NCBI GenBank assembly: GCA_900545365.1
Contig: UQYL01000002.1
Coordinates: forward strand, 66,482-130,481
Source of the DNA: an uncultured Dialister sp.
Lineage (GTDB): Bacteria; Bacillota; Negativicutes; Veillonellales; Dialisteraceae
Length of the DNA: 64,000 nucleotides
Reading direction: 5' to 3'
Made by a program: the position numbers and the translations under genes. Below the pieces are notes generated by a model. It saw only the letters and a program-made list of their open reading frames with translations, had not been told where the DNA came from and did not search any database. Positions 51,305 to 60,697 of the stretch are shown piece by piece (the stretch's first letter is position 1; every line of letters starts with the position of its first letter).

Positions 51305-52222
51305 TCAATTCTCAGGAGGATACGCAAGGCGCAGAAGCTGCTCCATCGCTTCCGGCGTGCGGAGGCCCGGATTCATGAGGAAGAGCTCATAAGGGAGAAA
51401 ATACACCCTGCCGGTCCGCACCGCTTTCAGCTGAGACCAGGCGGGATTGCTCCGCATTTCCTCATCCATCTTTTTATTGATCTCGGAGGCATTGCCCATG
51501 GTGACGACGAAGATCAGATCAGGATCGTCGGCGGAGAGCTGTTCCAGAGAGTAGGGAACCGTCTTGGCATCGGCGGAGATCTCTTTGTGCGCGGTGACGA
51601 CGTTGTCCATTTTCAGCCGTTTTACCATGGACGCACAGATGGAGGTGACGTCTTTGCCGGTCGCACGAAGGACAGCCGCACGGACGGGCGTATGGCGGGC
51701 CGCTTCTTCTTCCAGCGCCGCGATCCGGCTTTCGTACTCTGTAATGAGGGCATCTGTTTTTTCCTCCGTGCCGTAGAGGCGGCCGAGGAAGCGTATAAGA
51801 GGCACGTTGTCATTGATGCCGTCGTAATTGAGGAGAAAATAGGGGAGATGATTGCTCTGGAGGAGCGATTCGAGCTTCCGGTTCTGGCTTCTTTCGCCGA
51901 GTACGAGATCCGGAGTGAGGGCGACGAGCTTCTCCATATCGATATGCTGCGTCTGGCCCAGTTCCGGGAGCGATCGGGCCGCTTCTGGAATGGGACTGCG
52001 CGTGGTCGGGCGGGAAACGGATTCGCCTCCTGCCGCGTAGACCATATTGAGGAGCGGCGTCGTCAGGACGGCGACACGTTTCGGCGGCGTCTGCAATGTG
52101 AGCGTCTGTTCCTGATATTGCAGCGTAAATCCTTTCGGAGAGTCGGCTTTCTCCGCGCCGCCGCATCCGGCAAAAACGGCGCAGGCTGCCGTGATGAGCA
52201 GCAGGGAAATGAGCTTTTTCAT
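51305..52222 (-). CDS. ABC transporter solute-binding lipoprotein (BtuF/FecB-like)
   Basis: A 305-residue lipoprotein with lipobox FAGC (Cys20) and the two-lobe helical-backbone binding fold: PKRVAVLTTPLLNMVYAAGG in lobe 1, LVALTPDLVLG before the linker, and GRVYFLPYELFLMNPGLRTPEA near the end. The likely partner is the BtuCD-like pair at 48074-49899 and the ligand a corrinoid or cobalt-related compound, by proximity to cbiK. Heme or siderophore uptake is not excluded. TATAAT at 52269-52264 (- strand) may drive it. Confidence 0.82.
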   Translation of the reverse strand: MKKLISLLLITAACAVFAGCGGAEKADSPKGFTLQYQEQTLTLQTPPKRVAVLTTPLLNMVYAAGGESVSRPTTRSPIPEAARSLPELGQTQHIDMEKLVALTPDLVLGERSQNRKLESLLQSNHLPYFLLNYDGINDNVPLIRFLGRLYGTEEKTDALITEYESRIAALEEEAARHTPVRAAVLRATGKDVTSICASMVKRLKMDNVVTAHKEISADAKTVPYSLEQLSADDPDLIFVVTMGNASEINKKMDEEMRSNPAWSQLKAVRTGRVYFLPYELFLMNPGLRTPEAMEQLLRLAYPPEN

Positions 52223-52282
52223 GGGGCCTCCTTTTAGAAAGAGAAAAAATGGGAATTTCTTTCATTATAAAGCGAAAAGTAC

Positions 52283-52307
52283 AAAAAGAATGCCCCTGCG
52301 CGGGGCA
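52283..52307 (-). terminator. cbiK terminator
   Basis: On the - strand TGCCCC, loop GCGCA, GGGGCA, then TTCTTTTT. Confidence 0.7.
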
Positions 52308-52327
52308 GAGGCAAAAATTCTTTTCTG

Positions 52328-53317
52328 TTATTTGCTGAGCGCTGCGACGGCTTCGTCGGCGCGTTCCACAAAGAGCGCCTGAATGTTCGGATTTTCGCCG
52401 AGGCCGTGGAGATACGTGTCGACAGCGATGCCTTCTTTCTGAAGGATGCTCTTGTGGCTGTCTTCTTCATCGCCGGCCATGTCGTTGTTGGCGTGATCGC
52501 CTGATACCATCATGATCGGCATCAGGGTGACGTGCTTGATGCCTTTCTGTTTCAGCTGCGGGATGACGTCGTCCAGATTCGGGCGGCCTTCTACGGAGTA
52601 GACGTACACGTTATTCATTCCCAGTTCATGGATGCGGTCCTGGATGACGGAATAGTACGCGTTGGCGGGATGAGGCGTGCCGTGAGCCATAAGCAGGATG
52701 GCATCGTGCGGGCCGGTTTTCGGGAACTGGGAAGAAAGGGCGTTCAGGAAATCGACGACCTGGTCCGGTTCGCCTTCCGTGCCCTGCCAGTACATCAGCG
52801 GCACAGCCAGGGAAACTTCTTTGAAATCATTGGCGTACTGCTTGGTGACGACGCTGTCATAAAGGTATTCCATGCCGGGAATGACGTCGAGAGAAACGAC
52901 GGCAACGCGGGTATACCCTTCGGCTTTCAGCTTTTCAAAGGCTTCTTCCGGAGTGAGTTTCGTGATGCCTTCTTTGGCTTTCACCCGGTCAATGATGATG
53001 TGGCTGGTATAGGCTTCGAAAACGGGAATGTCCGGATGCGCTTTCTGGATCGCTGCTTCGACGGCGTCGATGGTCTTTGCGCGGGTATCCGTGAAAGTCG
53101 TGCCGAAAGTCATGACGAGGATGGCATCCTTGTTTTCTTTGTTGGCCAGCGCCGGATTTCCGCCGGTCCATACGCCGACAGTAGAAGCCTCGCGCAGAGC
53201 GGGGGTAACGTCTTTGACTTCGGAGCTCAGTTCATAAGCGTCTGCGGTCAGGCCGACGGACGCGGCGCAGAGAGCCGCCATGGATGCGGAAAGAAGCAGT
53301 TTCAGATTTTTGTTCAT
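52328..53317 (-). CDS. cbiK: sirohydrochlorin cobaltochelatase with signal peptide
   Basis: Inserts cobalt into sirohydrochlorin, the entry to anaerobic cobalamin synthesis. It has 329 residues: a Sec-type signal (about 1-27, ending ADA), then a CbiK domain. The metal-site histidines are visible in LMAHGTPHPAN and MVSGDHANND, with VMTFGTTF at the domain start. The signal peptide implies export, as described for a periplasmic CbiK in Desulfovibrio. It is transcribed from its own promoter away from the cbi operon. Confidence 0.9.
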   Translation of the reverse strand: MNKNLKLLLSASMAALCAASVGLTADAYELSSEVKDVTPALREASTVGVWTGGNPALANKENKDAILVMTFGTTFTDTRAKTIDAVEAAIQKAHPDIPVFEAYTSHIIIDRVKAKEGITKLTPEEAFEKLKAEGYTRVAVVSLDVIPGMEYLYDSVVTKQYANDFKEVSLAVPLMYWQGTEGEPDQVVDFLNALSSQFPKTGPHDAILLMAHGTPHPANAYYSVIQDRIHELGMNNVYVYSVEGRPNLDDVIPQLKQKGIKHVTLMPIMMVSGDHANNDMAGDEEDSHKSILQKEGIAVDTYLHGLGENPNIQALFVERADEAVAALSK

Positions 53318-53339
53318 ACAAAATCCCTCCTCAAAACAT

Positions 53340-53400
53340 TACTTTCCAGAAAGGCGGCTGTTATTTCCCTGAGCTGACCTTTCTGGAGTTTTATGATAAC
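53340..53400 (-). promoter_or_regulatory. cbiK leader with a 9-bp hairpin and repeated TTATCAT
   Basis: On the - strand CCAGAAAGG and CCTTTCTGG form a perfect stem around a 23-base loop, between promoter and ribosome site (GAGGAGGG). TTATCAT occurs twice at 11-bp spacing, once inside the -10 region, which could be an operator. No known riboswitch fits. Confidence 0.4.
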
Positions 53401-53403
53401 TTC

Positions 53404-53432
53404 ATGATAAGATTTACATTAGAATTTGTCAA
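53404..53432 (-). promoter_or_regulatory. cbiK promoter
   Basis: On the - strand TTGACA (53432-53427), 17-bp spacer, TATCAT (53409-53404). Confidence 0.78.
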
Positions 53433-53562
53433 CAAAATAAACAGGAATCAAATAATATTTTTTAATTGAAAAATGAGAAATGAACAAAGGAAAGGAATGG
53501 AACATTTTGCGCTTTTGAGTGAGCGCCGATGGATGAGCAGCGTTTGATGAGCGCTGAAAATA

Positions 53563-53587
53563 GAACGCTTGTTTTCTGTGTTATAAT
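53563..53587 (+). promoter_or_regulatory. uvrB promoter with a LexA/DinR-type SOS box
   Basis: GAACGCTTGTTT (53563-53574) fits the Firmicute SOS box GAAC-N4-GTTY and lies 7 bp upstream of TATAAT (53582-53587), between -35 and -10. The -35 itself is poor. Confidence 0.6.
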
Positions 53588-53629
53588 GAGGAAAAATAAC
53601 GAATTTGTTCACTCAAAAAGGAATGCAAA

Positions 53630-55738
53630 ATGGAGAATTCCCGAATCAGAAGACAATATCCGGAACATATGACGCCTTTTACGCTGAAGGCGCCTTTTCA
53701 GCCTATGGGGGATCAGCCGAAGGCTGTGGCGTCTCTTACGGAAGGTCTGCGTGAGGGGCAGTGGGCGCAGGTTTTGCTCGGCGCGACGGGGACGGGCAAG
53801 ACCTTTACCATGGCGAAAGTCATCGAGGAAGTGCAGAGGCCGACGCTCATCATTTCGCCAAACAAAACGCTGGCGGCACAGACGGCGAGCGAGTTTAAAG
53901 ATTTCTTTCCCGACAACGCGGTCTATTATTTCGTCAGTTACTACGATTACTACCAGCCGGAATCATACATCCCCTCCACGGATACCTATATAGAAAAAGA
54001 TTCTTCCATGAATGAAGAGATTGACCGGCTCCGCCACTCGGCGACGATGGCTCTTTTTGAGCGGCGCGATGTGATCATCGTGGCGTCGGTATCCTGCATT
54101 TACGGGCTGGGCGATCCGGAAGATTACAGCACCATGGGCCTGTCTCTGCGGCCCGGCGAGGAGATATCACGGGAGGGTATCCTGGGGCGGCTCGTGAGCA
54201 TGCAGTACCTGCGGAACGATGTGAGCTTCACCCGCGATACGTTCCGCGTACACGGCGACACGATCGACGTCTTTCCGGCAGCGGCCAACAATACGGCGGT
54301 GCGCATCGAGATGTTCGGCGACGAGATCGACAGGCTGTCGGAATTTGACGTGCTCACCGGGGAGACTGTGGCGGAGCGCAATCACATCGCCATTTTTCCG
54401 GCGTCCCATTATGTGACGACTTCTGAAAAAATGCTCCGCGCGGAGCAGAGCATCGAAGCGGAGCTGGAAGAGCGCCTGAAAGAGCTGCGCGATAAAGACA
54501 GGATTCTGGAAGCGCAGCGGCTGGAACAGCGCACCCGGTATGATCTGGAGATGATGCGGGAAGTAGGATACTGCTCGGGCATAGAGAATTATTCCCGCCA
54601 TCTGTCAGACCGGAAAGCCGGGGAGCCGCCGTTTACTCTGCTCGATTATTTTCCCGACGATTACCTCATCATGATCGATGAATCCCATGTGACGGTGCCG
54701 CAGCTCCGGGCCATGTACAACGGAGACCGGTCGCGAAAGGAAACGCTTGTGGATTACGGGTTCCGCCTGCCCAGCGCCCTGGATAACCGGCCTCTCACCT
54801 TCGACGAATTTACGGAGAGGATCAATCAGATCATTTATGTATCGGCCACGCCCGGTCCTTATGAAATGGGGGCCCAGACGAATCTGGCGGAACAGATCAT
54901 ACGGCCTACGGGGCTCCTTGATCCGAGCATCGAAGTGCGGCCCATTCACGGTCAGATGGATGACCTGCTCGGCGAGATCCATAAGCGGGAAGAAAAAAAT
55001 GAGCGCGTTCTCGTGACGACGCTTACGAAGAAAATGGCGGAAGACCTGACGGATTTCCTCGCGGAAATGGGCGTGAAGGTGCGGTATCTCCATTCCGACG
55101 TGGCGACCATCGAGCGGGCGGAGATCATCCGCGACCTGCGGGCGGGTGTCTTTGATGTGCTCGTAGGCATCAATCTGCTGAGAGAAGGGTTGGATATGCC
55201 GGAGGTCTCGCTGGTGGCGATCCTCGACGCGGATAAGGAAGGATTCCTCCGTTCTGAAACGTCCATGATTCAGGTCATCGGCCGCGCCGCGAGAAATGAG
55301 AACGGACATGTCATCATGTATGCCGACAGGATCACCGATTCCATGAAGCGGGCCATCGATGAGACGGAACGGCGCCGGGCCATTCAGGAAGCCTACAATA
55401 AGGAACACGGAATCACGCCGCACACCATACAGAAAAAAGTCAAAGACCTGATCGACCTGACGAAGATCGAGGAAAAGCCTGCCGCTTACGGGAAGAAAAA
55501 GAGCGCGGGAGAAGAGCTCTCCGATGAAGAGCTGTATCAGCAGATGATCGAGACGGAAAAAGACATGAAGCGGGCAGCGAAAGCACTTGAATTTGAGGAG
55601 GCCGCCATGTGGAGAGATCAGCTGGCAAAGCTCCGCCAGCAGTGGAGCAGCCGCTACGGCTCGCAGGCGGAAGCGGCCATGAAGCGGCAGGCCAGCGCGA
55701 AAAAGCGCATTTCCCGCCCGTCAAAAAAGAAAGTATAA
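53630..55738 (+). CDS. uvrB: excinuclease ABC subunit B
   Basis: DNA damage verification helicase of nucleotide excision repair. The 702-residue protein has Walker A GATGTGKTF, the beta-hairpin YYDYYQPESYIP, DESHVT, SATPGPYE and a C-terminal UVR motif (KRAAKALEFEEAAMWRDQLAKL) that binds UvrC. ATG 53630 lies after AAAAGGA; ATG 53669 is an alternative. It is the first gene of a uvrB-uvrA-uvrC operon. Confidence 0.97.
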   Translation: MENSRIRRQYPEHMTPFTLKAPFQPMGDQPKAVASLTEGLREGQWAQVLLGATGTGKTFTMAKVIEEVQRPTLIISPNKTLAAQTASEFKDFFPDNAVYYFVSYYDYYQPESYIPSTDTYIEKDSSMNEEIDRLRHSATMALFERRDVIIVASVSCIYGLGDPEDYSTMGLSLRPGEEISREGILGRLVSMQYLRNDVSFTRDTFRVHGDTIDVFPAAANNTAVRIEMFGDEIDRLSEFDVLTGETVAERNHIAIFPASHYVTTSEKMLRAEQSIEAELEERLKELRDKDRILEAQRLEQRTRYDLEMMREVGYCSGIENYSRHLSDRKAGEPPFTLLDYFPDDYLIMIDESHVTVPQLRAMYNGDRSRKETLVDYGFRLPSALDNRPLTFDEFTERINQIIYVSATPGPYEMGAQTNLAEQIIRPTGLLDPSIEVRPIHGQMDDLLGEIHKREEKNERVLVTTLTKKMAEDLTDFLAEMGVKVRYLHSDVATIERAEIIRDLRAGVFDVLVGINLLREGLDMPEVSLVAILDADKEGFLRSETSMIQVIGRAARNENGHVIMYADRITDSMKRAIDETERRRAIQEAYNKEHGITPHTIQKKVKDLIDLTKIEEKPAAYGKKKSAGEELSDEELYQQMIETEKDMKRAAKALEFEEAAMWRDQLAKLRQQWSSRYGSQAEAAMKRQASAKKRISRPSKKKV

Positions 55739-55764
55739 GTGGTACAGAATACAAGGAACGGAGT

Positions 55765-58620
55765 ATGGAAAAAGGAATCGTCATACAGGGCGCGAGGCAG
55801 AACAATCTGAAAAATATCAGCCTCACGCTGCCGAGAAATAAACTGATCGTATTCAGCGGCCTGTCCGGTTCGGGCAAATCGTCGCTCGCTTTCGATACGA
55901 TCTACGCGGAAGGACAGCGCAAATATGTGGAATCCCTGTCCGCCTATGCCCGGCAGTTCCTCGGACAGATGAACAAACCGGAAGTGGATAAGATCGAAGG
56001 CCTGTCGCCGGCGATCTCCATCGACCAGAAATCAACGAGCCATAATCCCCGCTCCACGGTGGGGACAGTGACGGAGATCCATGACTACCTCCGCATGCTG
56101 TTCGCTCACGCGAGCCGGGCGTACTGCCCGCACTGCGGCCGTCCCATTTCCCGGCAGACCGTGGATCAGATCGTGGATGAGCTGATGAAACTGCCGGAGC
56201 GAACGAAGATCATGATCCTCGGCCCGGTGGCGGTATCGAAGAAAGGCACGCACAAAAAGCTGCTCGAAGAACTCCGGAAGCAGGGTTATGTGCGCGTTCG
56301 CGCGGACGGTGTCATTTATTCGCTCTCCGATGACATCGCTCTGGAGAAAAATAAAAAGCATACCATAGAAGTCGTCGTAGACCGCCTGATCGTCCGGGAT
56401 GGCATCATCAAGCGCCTGACGGATTCCGTGGAAACGGCGCTGAAGCTGGGAGACGGCTTCATCATTGCCTCCGTCATCGACGGGAAGGATATTCCTTTCA
56501 GCACGCATTTCGCCTGTCCGGAGTGCGGGATCTCTTTGCCAAAATCAGAGCCCCGGATCTTTTCCTTCAACAATCCTTTTGGTGCGTGTCCGGCCTGTAT
56601 GGGACTCGGTTCATCGCTGGAAGTGGATTTCCGCCGGGTGATCCCCGATGAACATCTGTCTTTCCGGCTGGGCGCGATCCGTCCGTTCCCCGTGAACGGG
56701 GACAGCTGGCTGTACCGGCAGCTCGGCGGTTTCCTGGCGGCGCAGGGCCTTTCCATGGACAGCTGCTATGCCGATATGACGGAAGAGCAGAAAAAGATTT
56801 TCCGCGACGGCGGCGGAGAACCGGTCACCTTTACCTATGAAAATATGCGCGGCGAGGTGCACACTTACCACCGTGTTTTTGAGGGCATCGTTCCCATGGT
56901 GAAGCGCCGCTATGAAGAAGCGTTCACCGACAAAATGAAAGAAGAACTGGCGGAGTACCTTGTGGAGACGCCCTGTCCTGCCTGTCATGGGGCGCGCCTG
57001 CGTCCGGAGAGCCTGGCTTTCCGCGTGGGCGGGAAGAATATCGCGGAAATTTCCGATATGCCCGTGACGAAGCTTCTGGATTTTTTCAGCCGCGTGGAAT
57101 TGTCGGAGAAAGAACAGAAGATTGCCGACCAGATCCTTCGGGAAGTGAATAACCGCCTTCACTTCCTTGCGGACGTGGGGCTGGACTATTTGACACTGTC
57201 CCGGAGCGCATCGTCTCTTTCCGGCGGGGAAGCGCAGCGCATCCGCCTGGCTACGCAGATCGGTTCCGGTCTGGTGGGCGTCCTCTATATTCTGGACGAG
57301 CCGTCTATCGGACTGCATCAGCGGGATAACGACAAACTGCTGGCGGCGCTGAAGAGCATGCGCGACTTGGGAAATACGCTGATCGTCGTGGAACATGACG
57401 AAGACACGATCCGCGCGGCGGACTGGATCGTGGATATCGGCCCGGGCGCGGGCGAACACGGCGGGAAAGTCGTCGCGGAAGGCACGGTGCCGGATATCGA
57501 GGCGGTGCCGGAATCCTATACGGGACAGTACCTGAAGGGAGACATGTACATCCCGCTCCCCGCGGAACGGCGGAAAGGGAACGGCTTTTTCCTGACTGTC
57601 CGCGGCGCGGCGGAGCACAATTTGAAACACATCACTGTCAGCATTCCTCTCGGCGCACTCACGGTGGTGACGGGCGAATCCGGCTCCGGGAAGAGCACGC
57701 TCGTCAATGACATCCTTTTCCGCGGCCTGTCGAACATGAAAAACCGCACGTTTTACCGCACGGGGAAATACGACAGCATCGAAGGGGCGGAATACATCGA
57801 CAAGATCATCGATATCGATCAGCAGCCCATCGGGCGCACGCCCCGTTCCAATCCGGCGACTTATACAGGCGTATTCAATGATATCCGCGAGCTCTTCAGC
57901 CAGACGGCGGAAGCGAAAATGCGCGGGTACAAACCGGGCCGGTTCAGCTTCAATGTCAAGGGCGGACGGTGCGAGGCCTGCCATGGGGACGGCATCATCA
58001 AGATCGAGATGCAGTTCCTGTCCGACGTGTACGTGCCGTGTGAATCCTGCCACGGCGCGCGGTACAACCGGGAGACGCTGGAAGTGACGTATAAGGGGAA
58101 AAATATTTCCGATGTGCTGAACATGACCGTCGATGAGGCTCTTCCCTTTTTCGAGAATCATCCCCGCATCGTCAGAAAACTGGAAACACTGCAGAAAGTG
58201 GGGCTCGGATACATTCATCTGGGCCAGCCCGCGACGACCATGTCCGGCGGCGAAGCGCAGCGGGTCAAGCTGGCGACGGAACTCATGCGGCGCAGCACCG
58301 GCGGCACGCTGTACATCCTGGATGAGCCGACGACAGGCCTCCACAGCGAAGACATCAGAAAACTCCTCATCATTCTGCAGAAGCTCGTCGATCAGGGAAA
58401 TACGGTCGTCGTGATCGAGCACAATCTGGACGTGGCGAAGGTGGCGGACTACATCATCGACCTCGGTCCGGAAGGCGGGGACAGAGGCGGGGAAGTCATC
58501 GCCGCCGGAACGCCGGAAGAGATCTGCCGCGAGGCGCGTTCCTATACCGGGCAGTATCTGGCGCCTGTCATTGAGCGCACGAAACAACTGATGGAGCGGC
58601 ATCATGATCGCGGTGAATGA
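55765..58620 (+). CDS. uvrA: excinuclease ABC subunit A
   Basis: Damage-recognition ATPase. It has 951 residues with two ABC modules: Walker A GLSGSGKSSLAF and GESGSGKSTLVN, signatures SGGEAQRIRLA and SGGEAQRVKLA, and zinc modules with CPHCGRPI, CPECG...CPAC and CEACHGDG...CESCHGARYN. ATG 55765 follows AAGGAACGGAG; the open frame to 55609 lies inside uvrB in another frame. It overlaps uvrC by 17 bases. Confidence 0.97.
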   Translation: MEKGIVIQGARQNNLKNISLTLPRNKLIVFSGLSGSGKSSLAFDTIYAEGQRKYVESLSAYARQFLGQMNKPEVDKIEGLSPAISIDQKSTSHNPRSTVGTVTEIHDYLRMLFAHASRAYCPHCGRPISRQTVDQIVDELMKLPERTKIMILGPVAVSKKGTHKKLLEELRKQGYVRVRADGVIYSLSDDIALEKNKKHTIEVVVDRLIVRDGIIKRLTDSVETALKLGDGFIIASVIDGKDIPFSTHFACPECGISLPKSEPRIFSFNNPFGACPACMGLGSSLEVDFRRVIPDEHLSFRLGAIRPFPVNGDSWLYRQLGGFLAAQGLSMDSCYADMTEEQKKIFRDGGGEPVTFTYENMRGEVHTYHRVFEGIVPMVKRRYEEAFTDKMKEELAEYLVETPCPACHGARLRPESLAFRVGGKNIAEISDMPVTKLLDFFSRVELSEKEQKIADQILREVNNRLHFLADVGLDYLTLSRSASSLSGGEAQRIRLATQIGSGLVGVLYILDEPSIGLHQRDNDKLLAALKSMRDLGNTLIVVEHDEDTIRAADWIVDIGPGAGEHGGKVVAEGTVPDIEAVPESYTGQYLKGDMYIPLPAERRKGNGFFLTVRGAAEHNLKHITVSIPLGALTVVTGESGSGKSTLVNDILFRGLSNMKNRTFYRTGKYDSIEGAEYIDKIIDIDQQPIGRTPRSNPATYTGVFNDIRELFSQTAEAKMRGYKPGRFSFNVKGGRCEACHGDGIIKIEMQFLSDVYVPCESCHGARYNRETLEVTYKGKNISDVLNMTVDEALPFFENHPRIVRKLETLQKVGLGYIHLGQPATTMSGGEAQRVKLATELMRRSTGGTLYILDEPTTGLHSEDIRKLLIILQKLVDQGNTVVVIEHNLDVAKVADYIIDLGPEGGDRGGEVIAAGTPEEICREARSYTGQYLAPVIERTKQLMERHHDRGE

Positions 58621-60466
58621 TAAGATCCGGGCGAAAGTAGAGGCGCTTCCCGCTTGTCCCGGTGTGTACCGGTGGAAAGATAAAGACGGGAAAGTGATCT
58701 ACGTGGGGAAAGCGGTCAATCTGAAGAACCGCGTCCGTTCCTACGTGCGGGAGGATAAAAACCGCTCGCCGAAAGTGGCCGCCATGATCCGGCATGCGGA
58801 AGATCTGGATATCACCATGACGGCGACAGAGATGGAAGCGCTCATCTTGGAGTGCAATCTCATTAAAGAGCTTCATCCGAAGTACAATATTTCTCTCCGC
58901 GATGATAAGTCTTATCCCTATGTGAAGATCACCAATGAGGAATGGCCCCGCCTTTTCATTACGAGGAATATGCGGCGGAACGACGGCGCGCATTACTTTG
59001 GGCCTTTTACGGACGTGGGGAGCCTCAGGACGACGCTCCGCCTGCTGCGAAAGCAGTATCCCATCCGCACGTGCCGGAATATGAAGGTGGACCGGCCCTG
59101 CCTCCAGTACCACCTTCATTTCTGCTGCGCTCCATGCGGCGGATTCTGCGGGAAAGAAGAGTATGCGGCGATCGTGAAAAATCTCTGCGATATTTTCGAG
59201 GGAAAGAGCACAGAGCTCGTGAAGACGCTTCAAAAAGAAATGCAGGAAGCGGCGGAAGCGATGGAGTTTGAAAAAGCCGCGGAGCTGCGTGACAAAATAC
59301 AGGCTGTCAAGAGCGTGCAGCAGCGTCAGAATATCGTTTCCAGGGAAGGGGATTTTGACGTGGTCGGCATGGCGCGCGACGGCGAGCACACGGGCATGGA
59401 GATCTTTTATATCCGCTACGGGCGCATGGTGGGGAAAGAAAATTTCAGCATTTCCGACAGCGCAGGAGAAACAGACGCGGAGATCCTGTCGGGATTTATC
59501 AAGGATTACTACGGCGGCGACGATGCGGCGGTGCCGAAAGAGATACTCCTTCCGTCTCTGCCGGACGACGCGGCGCTTCTCGAAGAATGGCTCTCCGCGG
59601 AAAGGGGCGGGGAAACGCGCCTCTATGTGCCGGAGCGCGGATTCAAGCGCCGCCTGAAAGACATGGCGCAGGCCAATGCGGAAAAATATTTGAAAGATAA
59701 AAAGCTCCAGTGGGAATACCGTGACGCGCGGGAGCAGGGAGCGCTGAAAAAGCTGCAGGAAGTGCTGCGCCTGCCCCGTCTTCCGGAACGGATGGAATGT
59801 TTTGATATTTCACATAATCAGGGCGCGGAAACGACCGGATCCATGGCCGTATTTCAGAGCGGGCGTCCGGCGAAGAGCGAGTACAGGAAATTCCGTCTGA
59901 AAACGACGCAGGGAAAACCGGATGATTTCAAATCCATGGCGGAAGTCATGAGCCGGAGGTACGGGCAGGAAAAAGACTGGCCGAAACCGGATCTGATCGT
60001 TCTTGACGGCGGGCGGGGACAGCTGAACGCGGCGCTTCCTCTGATACGGGCCGCCGGGATTGACGCGCCTGTTATCGGCTTGGCAAAGCGTATGGAGGAG
60101 ATCTATACGGAAAACAGCGAGGAGCCTGTCACTCTCGACGCGCACGAACCGGCGCTGCAGCTCCTGCAGTACATCCGCGATGAAGCACACCGTTTCGTCA
60201 TTGCCTATCACCGGAAATGGACGGCAAAGCGCAATGCCGAGTCCGTGCTGGATCATATTCCCGGCATCGGGCCCGCGAGGCGGAAAGCGCTGTGGGGCGC
60301 GTTCCGTTCTCTGGAAGAAATGAAGAAGGCCGATGTGGAGGAACTGGCGCGGGTGAACGGCATGAACCGCCGCGCGGCGCAGAACGTGTATGATTTTTTC
60401 CGTATGGGAAAAGATGAGCGGCAGATGGTCGTGCAGGGGCTTGGCGGAGAATTGAGCGAAAACTGA
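58604..60466 (+). CDS. uvrC: excinuclease ABC subunit C
   Basis: Makes the dual incision. The 620-residue protein has a GIY-YIG domain (ACPGVYRWKDKDGKVIYVGKA), a UVR motif (AMEFEKAAELRDKIQ), an RNase H-like endonuclease half with ECFDISHNQG and VLDGGRGQL, and a C-terminal helix-hairpin-helix (IPGIGPARRKALWGAF). It completes a compact BAC operon. Confidence 0.97.
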   Translation: MIAVNDKIRAKVEALPACPGVYRWKDKDGKVIYVGKAVNLKNRVRSYVREDKNRSPKVAAMIRHAEDLDITMTATEMEALILECNLIKELHPKYNISLRDDKSYPYVKITNEEWPRLFITRNMRRNDGAHYFGPFTDVGSLRTTLRLLRKQYPIRTCRNMKVDRPCLQYHLHFCCAPCGGFCGKEEYAAIVKNLCDIFEGKSTELVKTLQKEMQEAAEAMEFEKAAELRDKIQAVKSVQQRQNIVSREGDFDVVGMARDGEHTGMEIFYIRYGRMVGKENFSISDSAGETDAEILSGFIKDYYGGDDAAVPKEILLPSLPDDAALLEEWLSAERGGETRLYVPERGFKRRLKDMAQANAEKYLKDKKLQWEYRDAREQGALKKLQEVLRLPRLPERMECFDISHNQGAETTGSMAVFQSGRPAKSEYRKFRLKTTQGKPDDFKSMAEVMSRRYGQEKDWPKPDLIVLDGGRGQLNAALPLIRAAGIDAPVIGLAKRMEEIYTENSEEPVTLDAHEPALQLLQYIRDEAHRFVIAYHRKWTAKRNAESVLDHIPGIGPARRKALWGAFRSLEEMKKADVEELARVNGMNRRAAQNVYDFFRMGKDERQMVVQGLGGELSEN

Positions 60467-60469
60467 GAG

Positions 60470-60490
60470 GCGCGCGGAAGCGCGCTTTTT
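60470..60490 (+). terminator. uvr operon terminator
   Basis: GCGCGC, loop GGAA, GCGCGC, TTTTT. Confidence 0.85.
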
Positions 60491-60591
60491 CAGTGCGCTG
60501 AAAAAAGGAAGACAGCGCGGCGGGGAGGCAGGAGATCTTTTGAGAAAGACAGGCGGTGAGGAAACAATAATAATGTAGTTAATAAAAAGGA

Positions 60592-60620
60592 TTGTATTAA
60601 GAAATAAAATCATTTATAAT
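60592..60620 (+). promoter_or_regulatory. PadR gene promoter
   Basis: TTGTAT (60592-60597), 17-bp spacer, TATAAT (60615-60620) in an AT-rich stretch. Confidence 0.5.
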
Positions 60621-60697
60621 GAAATTAACTTAAATGAACGGTAAGAAACGGAAATGGAACGTCGGGCAGAACAGAACTGTCCGGAGAGGAGGCTGTC

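Noticed and set aside
53500..53560. Repeated GAGCGC/GCGCT segments upstream of uvrB
   Set aside because: Imperfect and irregularly spaced; only the GAAC-N4-GTTT box fits a known operator pattern.
56611..58605. 664-codon open frame on - opposite uvrA
   Set aside because: Shadow of uvrA; composition reflects GC bias at third positions.
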